64,000 nt of DNA from Micromonospora haikouensis (GCF_900091595.1 NZ_FMCW01000024.1:1-64000), one strand, 5' to 3'. Positions 8,105 to 16,669 are shown, counted from the stretch's first letter. Notes: generated by a model not told the origin, from the sequence alone. A program made the numbers and translations.

Positions 8105-8872
8105 TCACGGCCGGTCGACCAGCTCGCCGGTCTCGATCAGGTCGCGGGCGACGTCGAGCAGTTTCACGTTGAGCCGCTGGCTGGCCCGGACGAGCAGCTC
8201 GAACGCCTGCTCCCCGGTCAGCCGGTGCCGCTCCATCAGGATCCCCTTCGCCTGACCGATCAGGTCCCGCACGTCCAGCGCCTGGGAGAGCTGCGCCAGC
8301 CTCCGGGCGTCCCCCATCGCCACGGCCGCGTGCGCGGCGAAGAGCACCCCGATCCGCTCCGACTCGTCGGTGAACGCCCCCGGCTGACGCGCGTAGAGGT
8401 TCAGCGCGCCGAGGTTGTCCCGCGCCAGGTAGAGCTGGAACGACAGCATGCTGCGTACGCCCAGCCCGTCGATCCGGCGGACGAAGTCCGGCCAGCGGGT
8501 CTCCGCAGCGACGTCGGGCATCCGCACGGTGTGGTGCTCGAAGAGCGCCGTCAGGCACGGGCCCTGACCCGTGTCGTACTGCGCCTGGTCGACCCGGCGG
8601 ACCAGATTGCCCGTCGCCGCGCTGGTCACCACCCGGTGCCGGCCCTCGACCTCGGTGATCGCGGCGTGCCAGGCGCCCGGCACGGTGCCGACGGCGCACC
8701 GGACGATCCCGTGGAGGGTGGCGTCGAGGCCGGGTTCGTCCTGGAGCGCGCGGGCGATCTCGGCGAGGCGGCCGGCGAGGTCGTCGTCCGGCCCGGCGGT
8801 GCGCGGCCGGCGGCTCGACGTGGCCCTGATCCGGCGTGACCGGATCGGGTCCGGGCGGCTCTCGACGTCCAT
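8105..8872 (-). CDS. GAF-ANTAR RNA-binding antitermination regulator
   Basis: The product is a 255-residue cytoplasmic regulator. The GAF sensor domain spans about residues 35-175 (LAEIARALQDEPGLDATLHG, then YDTGQGPCLTALFE, a typical GAF core). The C-terminal ANTAR domain (about 195-250) contains RDLIGQAKGILMERHRLTGE and AFELLVRASQRLN, which bind paired hairpins in nascent RNA to prevent termination. The ATG at 8872 has AAGGGGG 7 bases upstream. Such proteins in actinomycetes respond to stress or ligands bound by GAF. It converges on the STAS gene and is followed by the kinase gene further upstream in the same direction, so a shared stress-signalling island is plausible. Confidence 0.9.
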   Translation of the reverse strand: MDVESRPDPIRSRRIRATSSRRPRTAGPDDDLAGRLAEIARALQDEPGLDATLHGIVRCAVGTVPGAWHAAITEVEGRHRVVTSAATGNLVRRVDQAQYDTGQGPCLTALFEHHTVRMPDVAAETRWPDFVRRIDGLGVRSMLSFQLYLARDNLGALNLYARQPGAFTDESERIGVLFAAHAAVAMGDARRLAQLSQALDVRDLIGQAKGILMERHRLTGEQAFELLVRASQRLNVKLLDVARDLIETGELVDRP

Positions 8873-8994
8873 GACGGCCCCCTTCCGCCGCCGGCCCCTT
8901 CCCCTCTCGCCGACGGCCGTGGACCGATACCCGAGTGGCCGTCCGGCCAATCCCCGCCGACCTCGGCGGCCCACTGCCTGCGAACGTCCCGCCC

Positions 8995-9035
8995 TCGTCA
9001 GCGGGTGCCGCCTCCCGTCGTCAGCGGGTGCCGCC
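8995..9035 (-). repeat. Two direct repeats at a 23-base period covering a stop codon
   Basis: An 18-base unit starting TCGTCAGCGGGTG occurs at 8995-9012 and again at 9018-9035. The right copy holds the last codons and the TGA (complement of TCA at 9021-9023) of the kinase gene, and the left copy lies just past its end. It is the same kind of 3'-end duplication as at 7984-8071. Confidence 0.8.
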
Positions 9036-9476
9036 CGCCTCGTCGGCCTCCCGCCGGGGGAAGGACGCCCAGATGTGCTTCGTGCCCTCGGTGGCGTACC
9101 AGCCGACGTCCAGCGAGAAGGCGCGGGCGAGCTGGAGGCCACGACCGCCGGCCCCCAGCGGTCGGGTGTCGGCCAGCTCGGGCACGCTGGTCAGGTCATG
9201 GTCGGCGACGTCGAGGATGAACAGGTCGTCGTCGCGCAGCAGCCGGACGGTGGTCGGCGGCAGCCCGTGCAGCAGGGCGTTGGTGGCCAGCTCGGTGGCG
9301 ACGAGCACGATCCGTTCGGGGATGTCGTCGAGCTCCTCGCCCTCGGCGAGCGCATGCCCGGTCAACGCCTCGTGCAGGGAGGCGCGCAGGCCGCGCAGCT
9401 CCGCCCCGGTGGACAGGGCCCAGGTCCGCATCTCGACGGCGCGGGGCGGTGGCGGCGACGTCCGCAGCGATCCCAT
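9021..9476 (-). CDS. ATP-binding anti-sigma regulatory kinase (RsbW/HATPase_c type)
   Basis: The product is a 151-residue single-domain GHKL ATPase. IVLVATELATNALLHG is the N box that binds Mg-ATP, FILDVADHDL gives the G1 region, and GAGGRGLQLARAFS is the G2 box. The fold is that of RsbW/SpoIIAB-like serine kinases, which phosphorylate STAS antagonists and hold sigma factors. ATG at 9476 was kept although the ribosome binding site is weak (AGGG about 12 bases away); an internal ATG at 9431 would still leave a full domain. The STAS protein at 7612-8010 is the obvious candidate partner, but many actinomycetes have dozens of such kinases. Confidence 0.85.
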   Translation of the reverse strand: MGSLRTSPPPPRAVEMRTWALSTGAELRGLRASLHEALTGHALAEGEELDDIPERIVLVATELATNALLHGLPPTTVRLLRDDDLFILDVADHDLTSVPELADTRPLGAGGRGLQLARAFSLDVGWYATEGTKHIWASFPRREADEAGGTR

Positions 9477-9925
9477 GACCGGGCATTACCCTGGGCGCCC
9501 GCCGTTCACACGACCCACCAGGCCGGGCCCGCCGGGGTGAGCGGGCCCGGCCGTGGGTCGCGGTCAGGCCAGCGGCTTGCCGCCGGTCACCCCGAGCACC
9601 TCGCCGGCCAGCTCGGCCGGCTGGCCGGCCCGGCCCAGCGGGACGTCCCCGCCGAACGTGCCAATCGCTTCACATGGTGACAATCGCCCATTCCGGCGCG
9701 GGCCGCGGCGACCGGCGGGCGGCAGGGGGGTGCTCACCCGCCGTGGCCCGGACCGCTACCGTGTTCCGTGTTCCGGACCGGGGCGAGGCAGTCCAGGTGG
9801 AGCGGGACGGGCCGGCCGGCGTAACGGCATGGACACACGTGGGGCACCACACGGTGCCCGTTCCGGTCCATGATGTTCGTCGGTTGTTCGCATACCGGTT
9901 CACGGACCTGACGGGGAAGAAGACG
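9477..9925. other. Gene-poor stretch holding a dehydrogenase remnant
   Basis: This stretch separates two divergent genes. It carries the decayed SDR tail at 9564-9660. The rest has frames open in several phases, but none with a convincing start or family resemblance. GGGGAAG at 9913-9919 is the ribosome binding site of the next gene. I see no clear promoter. Confidence 0.6.
9564..9660 (-). pseudogene. Remnant of a short-chain dehydrogenase C-terminus
   Basis: Read on the minus strand, 9660 to 9564 encodes GTFGGDVPLGRAGQPAELA directly followed by GEVLGVTGGKPLA and a stop. This is the C-terminus of glucose/ribitol-type SDR oxidoreductases, except that the segment between ELA and GEVLG (normally about 15 residues with YVFLASDEASYITG-like sequence) is missing. 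Upstream of 9660 no SDR sequence continues. So only about 32 codons survive, with an internal in-frame deletion. No start or ribosome binding site is present, and it is not expected to be expressed. Confidence 0.65.
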
Positions 9926-11467
9926 ATGACGGCCAGTACGAATGTTCCCAAAGTCAGCGTGGTGGTGCCGGCCTACAATTCCGGCCCGCACATCGAGAGG
10001 CTGATCGCCTCTCTGTTGCGCCAGTCGCTGCAGCCGGGGGAGTTCGAGGCGGTCTTCGTCGACGACGGCTCCACCGACTCGACCGGGGCCCGGCTGGACG
10101 AGCTGGCCGCCGCGCACCCGCACATCCGGGTGGTGCACATCGACAACTCCGGTTGGCCGTCCCGGCCGCGCAACGTCGGCGTCGCCAACGCCCGCGGTGA
10201 GTACGTCTTCTTCTCCGACGACGACGACTGGTTCGGCGACGAGGCCCTGGAACGCCTCTACGCGTACGCCGTGGAGAACGACGCGGACATCGTGATCGGC
10301 AAGATGGCCGGCCACGGGCGCTCGGTGCCGCGCGAGCTGTTCCGCCGGGACCGCCCGGACGCCACGCTGGACAATGCCCCGCTGATCGACAGCCTGACGG
10401 CACACAAACTGTTCCGCCGGTCCTTTCTCGAAGAGCACGAGATCCGCTTCGTGGAGGAGAAGCGCCGGCTGGAGGACCACCTCTTCGTGGTCCGGGCCTT
10501 CCTGCTGTCCAAGCGCACCTCCGTGCTGTCGAACTACGTCTGCTACCACCACATCCGCCGCGAGGACGCCGGCAACGTGACGGCGCAGGGGCTGGACCCG
10601 GCGGGCTACTACGCCAACCTGCGCGACGTGCTGGACGTCGTCGACGCGCACACCGAGCCGGGGCCACTGCGCGACAAGCTGCACCGGCGCTGGCTGCGTA
10701 ACGAGATGGTCAGCCGGCTGCGCGGCAAGCGGTTCCTCCGGGAGCCGGCCGACTGGGTGGAGCAGGTGGCGCTGGAGTGCGGCAAGATCGTCCGTGAGCG
10801 CTTCGCGCCGGGCGTGGCCGCCGGGCTCCCGCCGCTGCAGCGGGCGATCACGGCCCTCACCGCGGCCGACGACGTCGCCGGGCTGCGCGGGCTGGCCGAG
10901 TGGGAGGCGGGCGTCCGCGTCCAGGCCCGGGTCGACGACCACCGGGTGGACGGGACGGTCCTCACCGTCGACGTCACCGCGCACCTCGCGTCCGGCGACC
11001 AGCCGGTGGCCCTCACCGCCTCCGACGAGCGCTACCAGATCGTCCTGCCCGTCGACCTCGCCCCGGAGATCCTCGACGTCACGGCCCGCCGGGCCATGGC
11101 CCGGCTCGACGTGGTGGCCCGGCGCAAGGAAGGCGGCGAGGAGTGCTTCCTGCCGGTCGAGTTCCGGGTCGAGGACGAACCGCTCCAGGGCGCCGGGCAG
11201 GGGCGGGTGCATCTCGTGCACCACGCCACCGCCACGGTGGACTTCGCCACCCTGAACTCGGGCCGTACCGAGGGCACCTGGCTGCTCAAGGCCCGGCTCA
11301 CCGAGAACGGGTGGACCGAGGACGCGCGGCTCCCGCTGACCTTCCGGTGCGCCGCCGACGGCGCCGCCCCGGTGCGGGTCGTGCCCGCCGCGAAGAAGAA
11401 GCCCGCCCTGCACCGGCGCGTCCGCAACCGCCTGCGCCGGGTGGCCAACCGCCTGCTGGGCCGGTAA
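9926..11467 (+). CDS. Family 2 glycosyltransferase, wall-teichoic-acid-type (TarS/TarP-like)
   Basis: The protein has 513 residues. The GT-A domain begins with VSVVVPAYNSGPHIERL, has VFVDDGSTDST, the metal-binding ARGEYVFFSDDDDWFGDEAL (DxD region) and a second acidic site RRLEDHLFVVRAFLL. A helical linker (about 260-330) and a beta-rich C-terminal domain (about 340-480) follow, then a basic tail with RRVRNRLRRVANRLLGR. The layout resembles TarS/TarP, which glycosylate wall polyol-phosphate polymers, but I cannot confirm the substrate. ATG at 9926 has GGGGAAG 6 bases upstream. It precedes an FkbM methyltransferase, so both may decorate a surface glycopolymer. Confidence 0.8.
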   Translation: MTASTNVPKVSVVVPAYNSGPHIERLIASLLRQSLQPGEFEAVFVDDGSTDSTGARLDELAAAHPHIRVVHIDNSGWPSRPRNVGVANARGEYVFFSDDDDWFGDEALERLYAYAVENDADIVIGKMAGHGRSVPRELFRRDRPDATLDNAPLIDSLTAHKLFRRSFLEEHEIRFVEEKRRLEDHLFVVRAFLLSKRTSVLSNYVCYHHIRREDAGNVTAQGLDPAGYYANLRDVLDVVDAHTEPGPLRDKLHRRWLRNEMVSRLRGKRFLREPADWVEQVALECGKIVRERFAPGVAAGLPPLQRAITALTAADDVAGLRGLAEWEAGVRVQARVDDHRVDGTVLTVDVTAHLASGDQPVALTASDERYQIVLPVDLAPEILDVTARRAMARLDVVARRKEGGEECFLPVEFRVEDEPLQGAGQGRVHLVHHATATVDFATLNSGRTEGTWLLKARLTENGWTEDARLPLTFRCAADGAAPVRVVPAAKKKPALHRRVRNRLRRVANRLLGR

Positions 11468-11510
11468 GGAAGGGCCCCCTGTTAACGCATTCGGTATAGC
11501 AGGGTTCCCC
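11468..11510. repeat. Imperfect hairpin resembling a Micromonospora intergenic repeat
   Basis: Immediately after the glycosyltransferase stop, GGAAGGGCCCCCTG is followed by TTAACGCATTCGGTATAG and CAGGGTTCCCC. CCCTG (11477-11481) pairs with CAGGG (11500-11504). I recall elements with this AAGGAAGGGGCCCC..TTAACGC..GTATAG layout from Micromonospora intergenic regions. It probably acts as a terminator here. There is only one copy in this window. Confidence 0.5.
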
Positions 11511-11691
11511 TCTCACCTCTCTCGTGGACCGGCGGGCATCCCGGGCGGATGAACCGTTTCGCCGCTGCCCGCGTAGTCATTGTCAGCGCCGCGTGGCGTC
11601 CAACCGGCCGGCCGGACAGCCGGACGGCGGAGCGGTGCGGCGGCGCCGACGATCCGAGGTGTCCCGGTGGCGGGGCGACGGGAGGACCACC

Positions 11692-12477
11692 ATGACCAGC
11701 GACCCGCGGCCCGGACAGCGGACGTTGCGCCGGGCCTGGGGACTCACCCGTTCCCTGGCCATCTACCACGGCCAACCCCACAAGCACCGCCGGGCGCTGG
11801 AGCTCTACCGGGAGTTCCTCAAGCCCGGGGACGTCGGCTTCGACATCGGCGCCCACGTCGGCGGCCGGGTACGCACCTGGCGGCGGTTGGGCGCGCGGGT
11901 GGTGGCGGTGGAGCCGCAACCCGACTGTCTGCGGGCCCTGCGCCTGTTCTTCGGCCGGGACCCGAACGTGACGATCGTGCCCGAGGCCGTCGGCGCGGAC
12001 GCCGGCCGGGCGCGGCTCGCCCTGTCCACCGCCACCCCGACGGTCTCGACGATGTCTACCGAGTGGATCGAGTCGGTCACGGCGGACAGCAGCTTCTCCG
12101 GGGTCCGCTGGGACCGGTCCGTCGAGGTCGACGTGGTGACCCTCGACGACCTCGTCGCTGCGCACGGCGTGCCCGCGTTCTGCAAGATCGACGTCGAGGG
12201 CTTCGAGGTGGACGTGCTGTCGGGGCTCAGCCGGCCCCTGCCCGCGCTGTCCTTCGAGTACCTCCCCCCGGCCCATGACGCGGCCCTCGCCGCGCTCGAC
12301 ATCGTGGACCGGCTGGGCGGCCCGGCCGGCGGGTACCGCTACAACTATTCGCCGGTGGAGACGATGCGCTACGCCGCTGACGAGTGGCTCGACGCGGCCG
12401 GGCTGGTAAGGCTGCTGGAGCGGTTCCGCCCGGCGGGCCGGTCCGGCGACGTCTACGCCCGCCTGCGCGGGGCCTGA
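11692..12477 (+). CDS. FkbM-family SAM-dependent methyltransferase
   Basis: The product is a 261-residue cytosolic enzyme. GDVGFDIGAHVGGRVRTW is the SAM-binding motif I, ARVVAVEPQPDCLRALR is motif II with its acidic residue, VEVDVVTLDDLV and FCKIDVEGFEVDVLSGL are the conserved FkbM core. FkbM enzymes O-methylate sugars or polyketides, and near glycosyltransferases they usually methylate glycans. The ATG at 11692 follows GGAGG at 11681-11685 with 6 bases spacing. The gene lies 224 bases after the glycosyltransferase with a hairpin between, so it is probably separately transcribed. Its end, including the TGA, is duplicated downstream. Confidence 0.85.
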   Translation: MTSDPRPGQRTLRRAWGLTRSLAIYHGQPHKHRRALELYREFLKPGDVGFDIGAHVGGRVRTWRRLGARVVAVEPQPDCLRALRLFFGRDPNVTIVPEAVGADAGRARLALSTATPTVSTMSTEWIESVTADSSFSGVRWDRSVEVDVVTLDDLVAAHGVPAFCKIDVEGFEVDVLSGLSRPLPALSFEYLPPAHDAALAALDIVDRLGGPAGGYRYNYSPVETMRYAADEWLDAAGLVRLLERFRPAGRSGDVYARLRGA

Positions 12478-12585
12478 GGCTGGTCCCGGCGCAGCCGGCG
12501 GGCCGTTGCGCGGGGCCTGAGGCTGGTCCCGGCGCGGGTGTCGGGCCGCGATCCGTTGCCCGGGGCCGGAGGCCGGCCCCGGCGC
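12464..12585 (+). repeat. Direct repeats of a gene 3' end (two exact, one degenerate copy)
   Basis: A 29-base unit beginning TGCGCGGGGCCTGAGGCT occurs at 12464-12492, where it contains the FkbM stop codon (12475-12477), and again exactly at 12507-12535. A degenerate third copy lies at 12557-12585. Spacings of 43 and 50 bases and the lack of constant spacers rule out a CRISPR. Confidence 0.85.
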
Positions 12586-12803
12586 AGCCGCCGAGCCCGA
12601 TCCGTTCGGTGGAGTGAGATTCGCTCCGATGGTGGTGCGTTCCGTCGCCGGGATCATGTCTGATGGCGATCGGCCTGATTCCGGCGAGGCACGAGATGAT
12701 GAGGCGGTTTCGCCTCTTACGGTGTCCTCGGCATGCCGGCGGGTGGACGCTGCCGGGGCCGACCCGGTGGCGCGATGCGGGCGCTAACAGGGGGTTTGTC
12801 TCG
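12478..12803 (+). other. Intergenic stretch with repeats and a small leader hairpin
   Basis: Holds the second and third repeat copies described for 12464-12585, then about 220 bases without repeats. A small stem, GAGGCG (12701-12706) with CGCCTC (12711-12716) around GTTT, sits in the presumed 5' leader of the next gene. ACAGGGGG at 12787-12794 is that gene's ribosome binding site. No known riboswitch was recognised. Confidence 0.5.
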
Positions 12804-15800
12804 ATGCGTGTTCGGAGCCGCGTGATCGCGGGTCTGGTGGCCGGGACTGTCGTGTTGATCGGTCAACCGGTCATCGCGGCGGTGTCTGCCTGGCAGGCGG
12901 GTCCTGCCGCCAAGGCGCTCGTCACGGAAAGGCCGGGGCACACCGGCCTGGTGCCCAGCGCACCGCGCAACGATGTCCCGAGGATCACCGACGGTGAGGT
13001 CACCGACATCGAGGTGATCGGGAACCGGGTGTTCATCGCCGGCTCGTTCACCGGGATCGCCAACGTCGGGCAGACCGCGCTCGCGCAGCGGTGGCTGGCG
13101 TCGTACAACATCGACACGGGCAAGGTCGACACCGGCTTCCGGCCGACGTTCGACGGGGCCGTCGAGGCCGTCGAGGCGTCGCCGGACGGCTCGGCGCTCT
13201 ACGTGGCCGGCACGTTCAACACCGTCGGCGGGCTCACCAAGCGCAAGGTCGCCCGGCTCGACCCGGTGACCGGTGCCCCGGTCGCCGGCTTCACCGCGCA
13301 GGGCAACGGCCGCGGGACCGCCCTGGCCGTGACCAACAACGCGGTGTACGTCGGCGGCCAGTTCACCAAGATCAACAGCACGAACCGCACCGGCCTGGCG
13401 GCGCTCAACCCGACCACGGGGGCGGTGGACGCCGGCTTCGACCTGCAGCTGTCCGGTGGCATCGGCGTCGGCGGCATGCTCACCGTGCAGCAGCTCAAGC
13501 TGACCCACGACGGCGCGAAGCTGATGGTCGTCCACACCGGCCGGCAGATCGCCGGCCAGGACCGCTACGGCGTCGGCCTGATCGACACCGCCACCAAGGC
13601 GCTCCTGCCGTGGCGCACCCGCCTGTGGGAGGACAACCTCTCCTTCGTCGGCGGCATCCAGCGGGCCTTCGGCGGCGACATCTCGCCGGACGACTCGTAC
13701 TTCGTCGTCACCAGCGGCTCGGGCGGCGACCGCCCGCCGATCAACGACACCGCGATGGCGTTCCCGATGGCCGGCGGCGACCACGTCGAGCCGATCTGGA
13801 TCTCCCGGCACTTCGACAGCATCTACTCGGTCGCCGTCACCGAGGCGGCCGTCTACGTCGGCGGCCACTTCAGCTGGCAGGAGTCACCGACCGCCAACGT
13901 CCCGTGGCCGGGCCTGGACAACGTCGGGTACGGCACGGGCCAGGGCCTCAGCGGCTACGGCCTCGGCGACCAGGTGGTCCGCCGCGACCACCTCGGCGCG
14001 CTCGACCCGGCGACGGGCACCGCCCTGGAGTGGAACCCGGGTTCCAGCTCCTACGAGGGCGAGAAGGCGATGCTGGCCACCCCGCGCGGCCTCTTCGTCG
14101 GCGGCGACGGCAACACCAAGGGCGGCCTCACGGTGGGTCGGGTCGGCTTCTTCGACCTGGGCCGGGTGCCGGCGCCCTCGGCGGTGGAGACGACGATCGA
14201 CACGCCCATCGAGGGCCGGGTGAAGCCCGCCAACGGCTCGTTCACGATCGAGGGCCAGGCGACCGCGCCGTCCGGCGTCAAGAAGGTGCAGCTCGAGATC
14301 CAGAACCGCGGCTCCAAGAAGTACCTCCAGCCGGACCTGAAGACGTGGGGCTCGTCCGCCGTCATCGTGTCGACCCTGGCCAGCCCGAACGCCACCTCGA
14401 CCATGTGGTCGCTGGCCGTCTCGCTGCCCGTCGGCGAATACCAGATCCAGGCGAAGACGTTCGGCCGCACCAGCAGCGAGACCGACACGACGAAGGCCGT
14501 CAAGAAGATCGAGACGTTCAGCTTCGACGACCTGCCCCCGACGACGAAGTTCAGCGCGCCGGCCGCCGGCCTGCTCGCCACGAAGACCTTCGTGGCCACC
14601 GGCACCGCCACCGACGACAAGGGCGTCAACGCGCTGACCTACTCGTTCCGCACCCCGGACAACCGCTACCTCCAGGACGACGGCACCGTCGCGCCGGTCT
14701 ACAACACGTTCCGCACCGAGCCGGACGTGATCGGCGCGGTGTCGACGACCTGGCAGGTCGAGGTGACCCTGCCGACCGAGGGTGAGTGGCGGATGACCGC
14801 CACCGCCATCGACACCGCCGGCCAGAGCGACCTGCGCGGCGAGAACCGGGACTGGATCATCGCGGAGGACGGCGTGGCGCCGACGGTGGCCATCACCGCG
14901 CCCGCCGCGATGACCCCGCCCACCGCCGCCGGCCCGGTCACCGTGGCCCCCGGCAGCCCGCTCACCTTCTCCGGCACGGCCAGCGACGACGGCACCCTGA
15001 AGTCGGTCGAGGTCTACCTGCGCAACACCACCACCCGCGAGTCGCTGGCCGCCGACGGCACGTGGGGCCCCGACGCGGTCGCGGCGTACCACCGGGTGTC
15101 GCCGACGAACCTCAACGCCGCGTCGTACAACTGGTCGTTCACCACCGCGGCGCTCACCCCGGGCATCTACGACTTCCGGGTACGCGCCACCGACAACCTG
15201 GGCCTGGTCACGACGAACGCCAACCTGGGCAAGCTGGCCGTCACCGCCCAGGTGCCCGGCGACGCCTTCCCCAACGGCAAGCTGAACGTCACCGGCACCG
15301 ACCAGAACGTGGAGCAGTTGCACCTCGACCTGGCCGGCACCGCGACCGACGACAAGGGCGTGCAGGGCGTCCGGGTGGCGCTGCGCGACCTGGACACCGG
15401 CCGGTACGTGCAGCCCAACGGCACGATGGCGGCGAGCTTCGCCACGGTGAACGCCACGCTCGCCTCGCCCGGCGCGACGAGCACCGCCTTCACCCTGTCG
15501 ATCGACCTGCCGACCAAGGGCGAGTACAGCGTCGAGGCGTGGGCCGTCGACACGTCGGGCCAGCAGGACAGCTCGACCTCCGGGGCCACCGCCAAGTACC
15601 TCGTCTACCCGGGCGACCTCGACCCGCGCCTGGAGCCGAGCCTCAGCCCGACCAACGGCGCGGTCTTCGGCGACTCGCGGATCGTCGTGACCGGGCGCGC
15701 GGTGGACGACGTCGGCATGTCGAAGGTGGAGGTGCAGATCGTCAACGGCGCGGGCCAGGGGATGAACTCCTCCGGCGCGTTCGGCGGCGGCTCCGCCCCG

Positions 15801-15962
15801 TGGATCGCCACGTTCCTCACCAGCCCGGGTTCGCCGGGGTCGAACTTCGCGTACACGTCGCCGGTGGTGCCGGCGGGCGCGTACACGATCTCGGTGCGGG
15901 CGGTCGACAACTACGGGCAGCTCCAGCAGCCGCCCACCACCATCTCGGTGACCGTCAGCTGA
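12804..15962 (+). CDS. Large exported beta-propeller protein with tandem Ig-like domains
   Basis: The protein has 1052 residues. A signal peptide (SRVIAGLVAGTVVLIGQPVIA) is followed by a propeller of delta-60/DUF5122-type repeats to about residue 460; each blade has an ALYVAGTFNTVGG- or NAVYVGGQFTKI-like strand and an LDPVTGAPVAGF-like strand. Then come at least five Ig-like modules (to the end), recognisable by TGTATDDKGV, SGTASDDGTLKSVEVYLRN and AGTATDDKGVQGVRVAL repeats. No enzyme motif, LPXTG or transmembrane anchor is present, so it is secreted or held non-covalently. ATG at 12804 has AGGGGG about 9 bases upstream. It is probably a surface scaffold or adhesin. It follows the glycan genes but has its own leader. 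Confidence 0.75.
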   Translation: MRVRSRVIAGLVAGTVVLIGQPVIAAVSAWQAGPAAKALVTERPGHTGLVPSAPRNDVPRITDGEVTDIEVIGNRVFIAGSFTGIANVGQTALAQRWLASYNIDTGKVDTGFRPTFDGAVEAVEASPDGSALYVAGTFNTVGGLTKRKVARLDPVTGAPVAGFTAQGNGRGTALAVTNNAVYVGGQFTKINSTNRTGLAALNPTTGAVDAGFDLQLSGGIGVGGMLTVQQLKLTHDGAKLMVVHTGRQIAGQDRYGVGLIDTATKALLPWRTRLWEDNLSFVGGIQRAFGGDISPDDSYFVVTSGSGGDRPPINDTAMAFPMAGGDHVEPIWISRHFDSIYSVAVTEAAVYVGGHFSWQESPTANVPWPGLDNVGYGTGQGLSGYGLGDQVVRRDHLGALDPATGTALEWNPGSSSYEGEKAMLATPRGLFVGGDGNTKGGLTVGRVGFFDLGRVPAPSAVETTIDTPIEGRVKPANGSFTIEGQATAPSGVKKVQLEIQNRGSKKYLQPDLKTWGSSAVIVSTLASPNATSTMWSLAVSLPVGEYQIQAKTFGRTSSETDTTKAVKKIETFSFDDLPPTTKFSAPAAGLLATKTFVATGTATDDKGVNALTYSFRTPDNRYLQDDGTVAPVYNTFRTEPDVIGAVSTTWQVEVTLPTEGEWRMTATAIDTAGQSDLRGENRDWIIAEDGVAPTVAITAPAAMTPPTAAGPVTVAPGSPLTFSGTASDDGTLKSVEVYLRNTTTRESLAADGTWGPDAVAAYHRVSPTNLNAASYNWSFTTAALTPGIYDFRVRATDNLGLVTTNANLGKLAVTAQVPGDAFPNGKLNVTGTDQNVEQLHLDLAGTATDDKGVQGVRVALRDLDTGRYVQPNGTMAASFATVNATLASPGATSTAFTLSIDLPTKGEYSVEAWAVDTSGQQDSSTSGATAKYLVYPGDLDPRLEPSLSPTNGAVFGDSRIVVTGRAVDDVGMSKVEVQIVNGAGQGMNSSGAFGGGSAPWIATFLTSPGSPGSNFAYTSPVVPAGAYTISVRAVDNYGQLQQPPTTISVTVS

Positions 15963-15980
15963 GCTGACGGCAGCCCAACC

Positions 15981-16019
15981 CGGGCCGCGTCGGGGCTACT
16001 TCCGCCCCGATGCGGCCCG
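15981..16019. terminator. Strong hairpin terminator between convergent genes
   Basis: Arms at 15981-15996 and 16004-16019 pair over 16 positions with one G-U, around a 7-base loop TACTTCC. It lies 18 bases after the propeller gene stop and 36 bases from the stop of the convergent transporter operon, so it can serve both. Confidence 0.85.
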
Positions 16020-16054
16020 GCCCGTATCCGGCCGCCGGCCCGATGCGGGCCACG

Positions 16055-16669
16055 TCACCGGTCGGGGGCCGTCTCGGCGGCCGGGCGGCGGGGGCAGCCC
16101 CGCAGGACGTACGCGACGAGCCCGACCACCGCGAGGACCGTCGCGCAGACCGTCGCGGCGGTGGTGCCGGCCGGCTGGACCAGCCAGGCACCGACCTGCA
16201 GCCGCATCTGGTCGCTCGGCCCCAGCCACGGCAGCATCGCGACGAGGGTCCAGGTCAGCGGGGCGATCCAGGACAGCGCGGCACCCAGCAGCGCGGCGCC
16301 GAGCGCGGTGAGCCCGAGCAGGCCGACCGTGTTGCGCGCCACCACGCCGAGTGGTTCGAACCGCACGTCGGTGAGCGTGCTGGCCAGGAGCAGCGCGACG
16401 ATCGCGGCGGCGGCCAGCAGGACGTGCCCGGCCCGGCGGGCGGGCCAGTTGACCGACGCCGTGTGGTCGAGGGCGTCGTCGGCGCCGCCGAGCGTGGTGC
16501 CGACGGCGACCGCCGCGATCAGCGCGGCGACGCTGACCACCCGGGCGTTGACGGTCTGCCCGTCGGAGAAGTACGGCCAGCTCGCCCAGAGCGACCCGAC
16601 CGCGCAGGCCGTGCCAGCCAGCGCCAGGGGAACCCGCCGGGCCCGCAGGTACAGGCGGAGCCACCTCAC
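16055..16669 (-). CDS. Integral membrane protein, last gene of sigma/ABC operon
   Basis: The product has 204 residues with about five or six hydrophobic helices (LALAGTACAVGSLWASW, VVSVAALIAAVAVGTTLGG, VLLAAAAIVALLLASTL, TVGLLGLTALGAALLGAAL, ATVCATVLAVVGLVAYVL). It has no catalytic motif. GTG at 16669 overlaps the stop of the preceding permease by 4 bases, so it is translationally coupled and is probably a second membrane subunit or accessory of the ABC-2 exporter. The very Ala/Leu/Val-rich composition gives no further family clue. Confidence 0.75.
   Translation of the reverse strand: MRWLRLYLRARRVPLALAGTACAVGSLWASWPYFSDGQTVNARVVSVAALIAAVAVGTTLGGADDALDHTASVNWPARRAGHVLLAAAAIVALLLASTLTDVRFEPLGVVARNTVGLLGLTALGAALLGAALSWIAPLTWTLVAMLPWLGPSDQMRLQVGAWLVQPAGTTAATVCATVLAVVGLVAYVLRGCPRRPAAETAPDR

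Noticed and set aside
9734..11413. Long minus-strand open frame opposite the glycosyltransferase
   Set aside because: It is His/Val/Gly-rich antisense shadow without start signals; the plus-strand GT-A motifs decide.
12464..12585. CRISPR-like repeats
   Set aside because: Only two exact copies plus one degenerate, with unequal spacing (43 and 50 bases) and a stop codon inside the first; no cas genes nearby.
12478..12803. Cyclic-di-AMP (ydaO-type) or other riboswitch before the exported propeller gene
   Set aside because: Only a 6-base-pair stem is visible; none of the conserved riboswitch core motifs were found.
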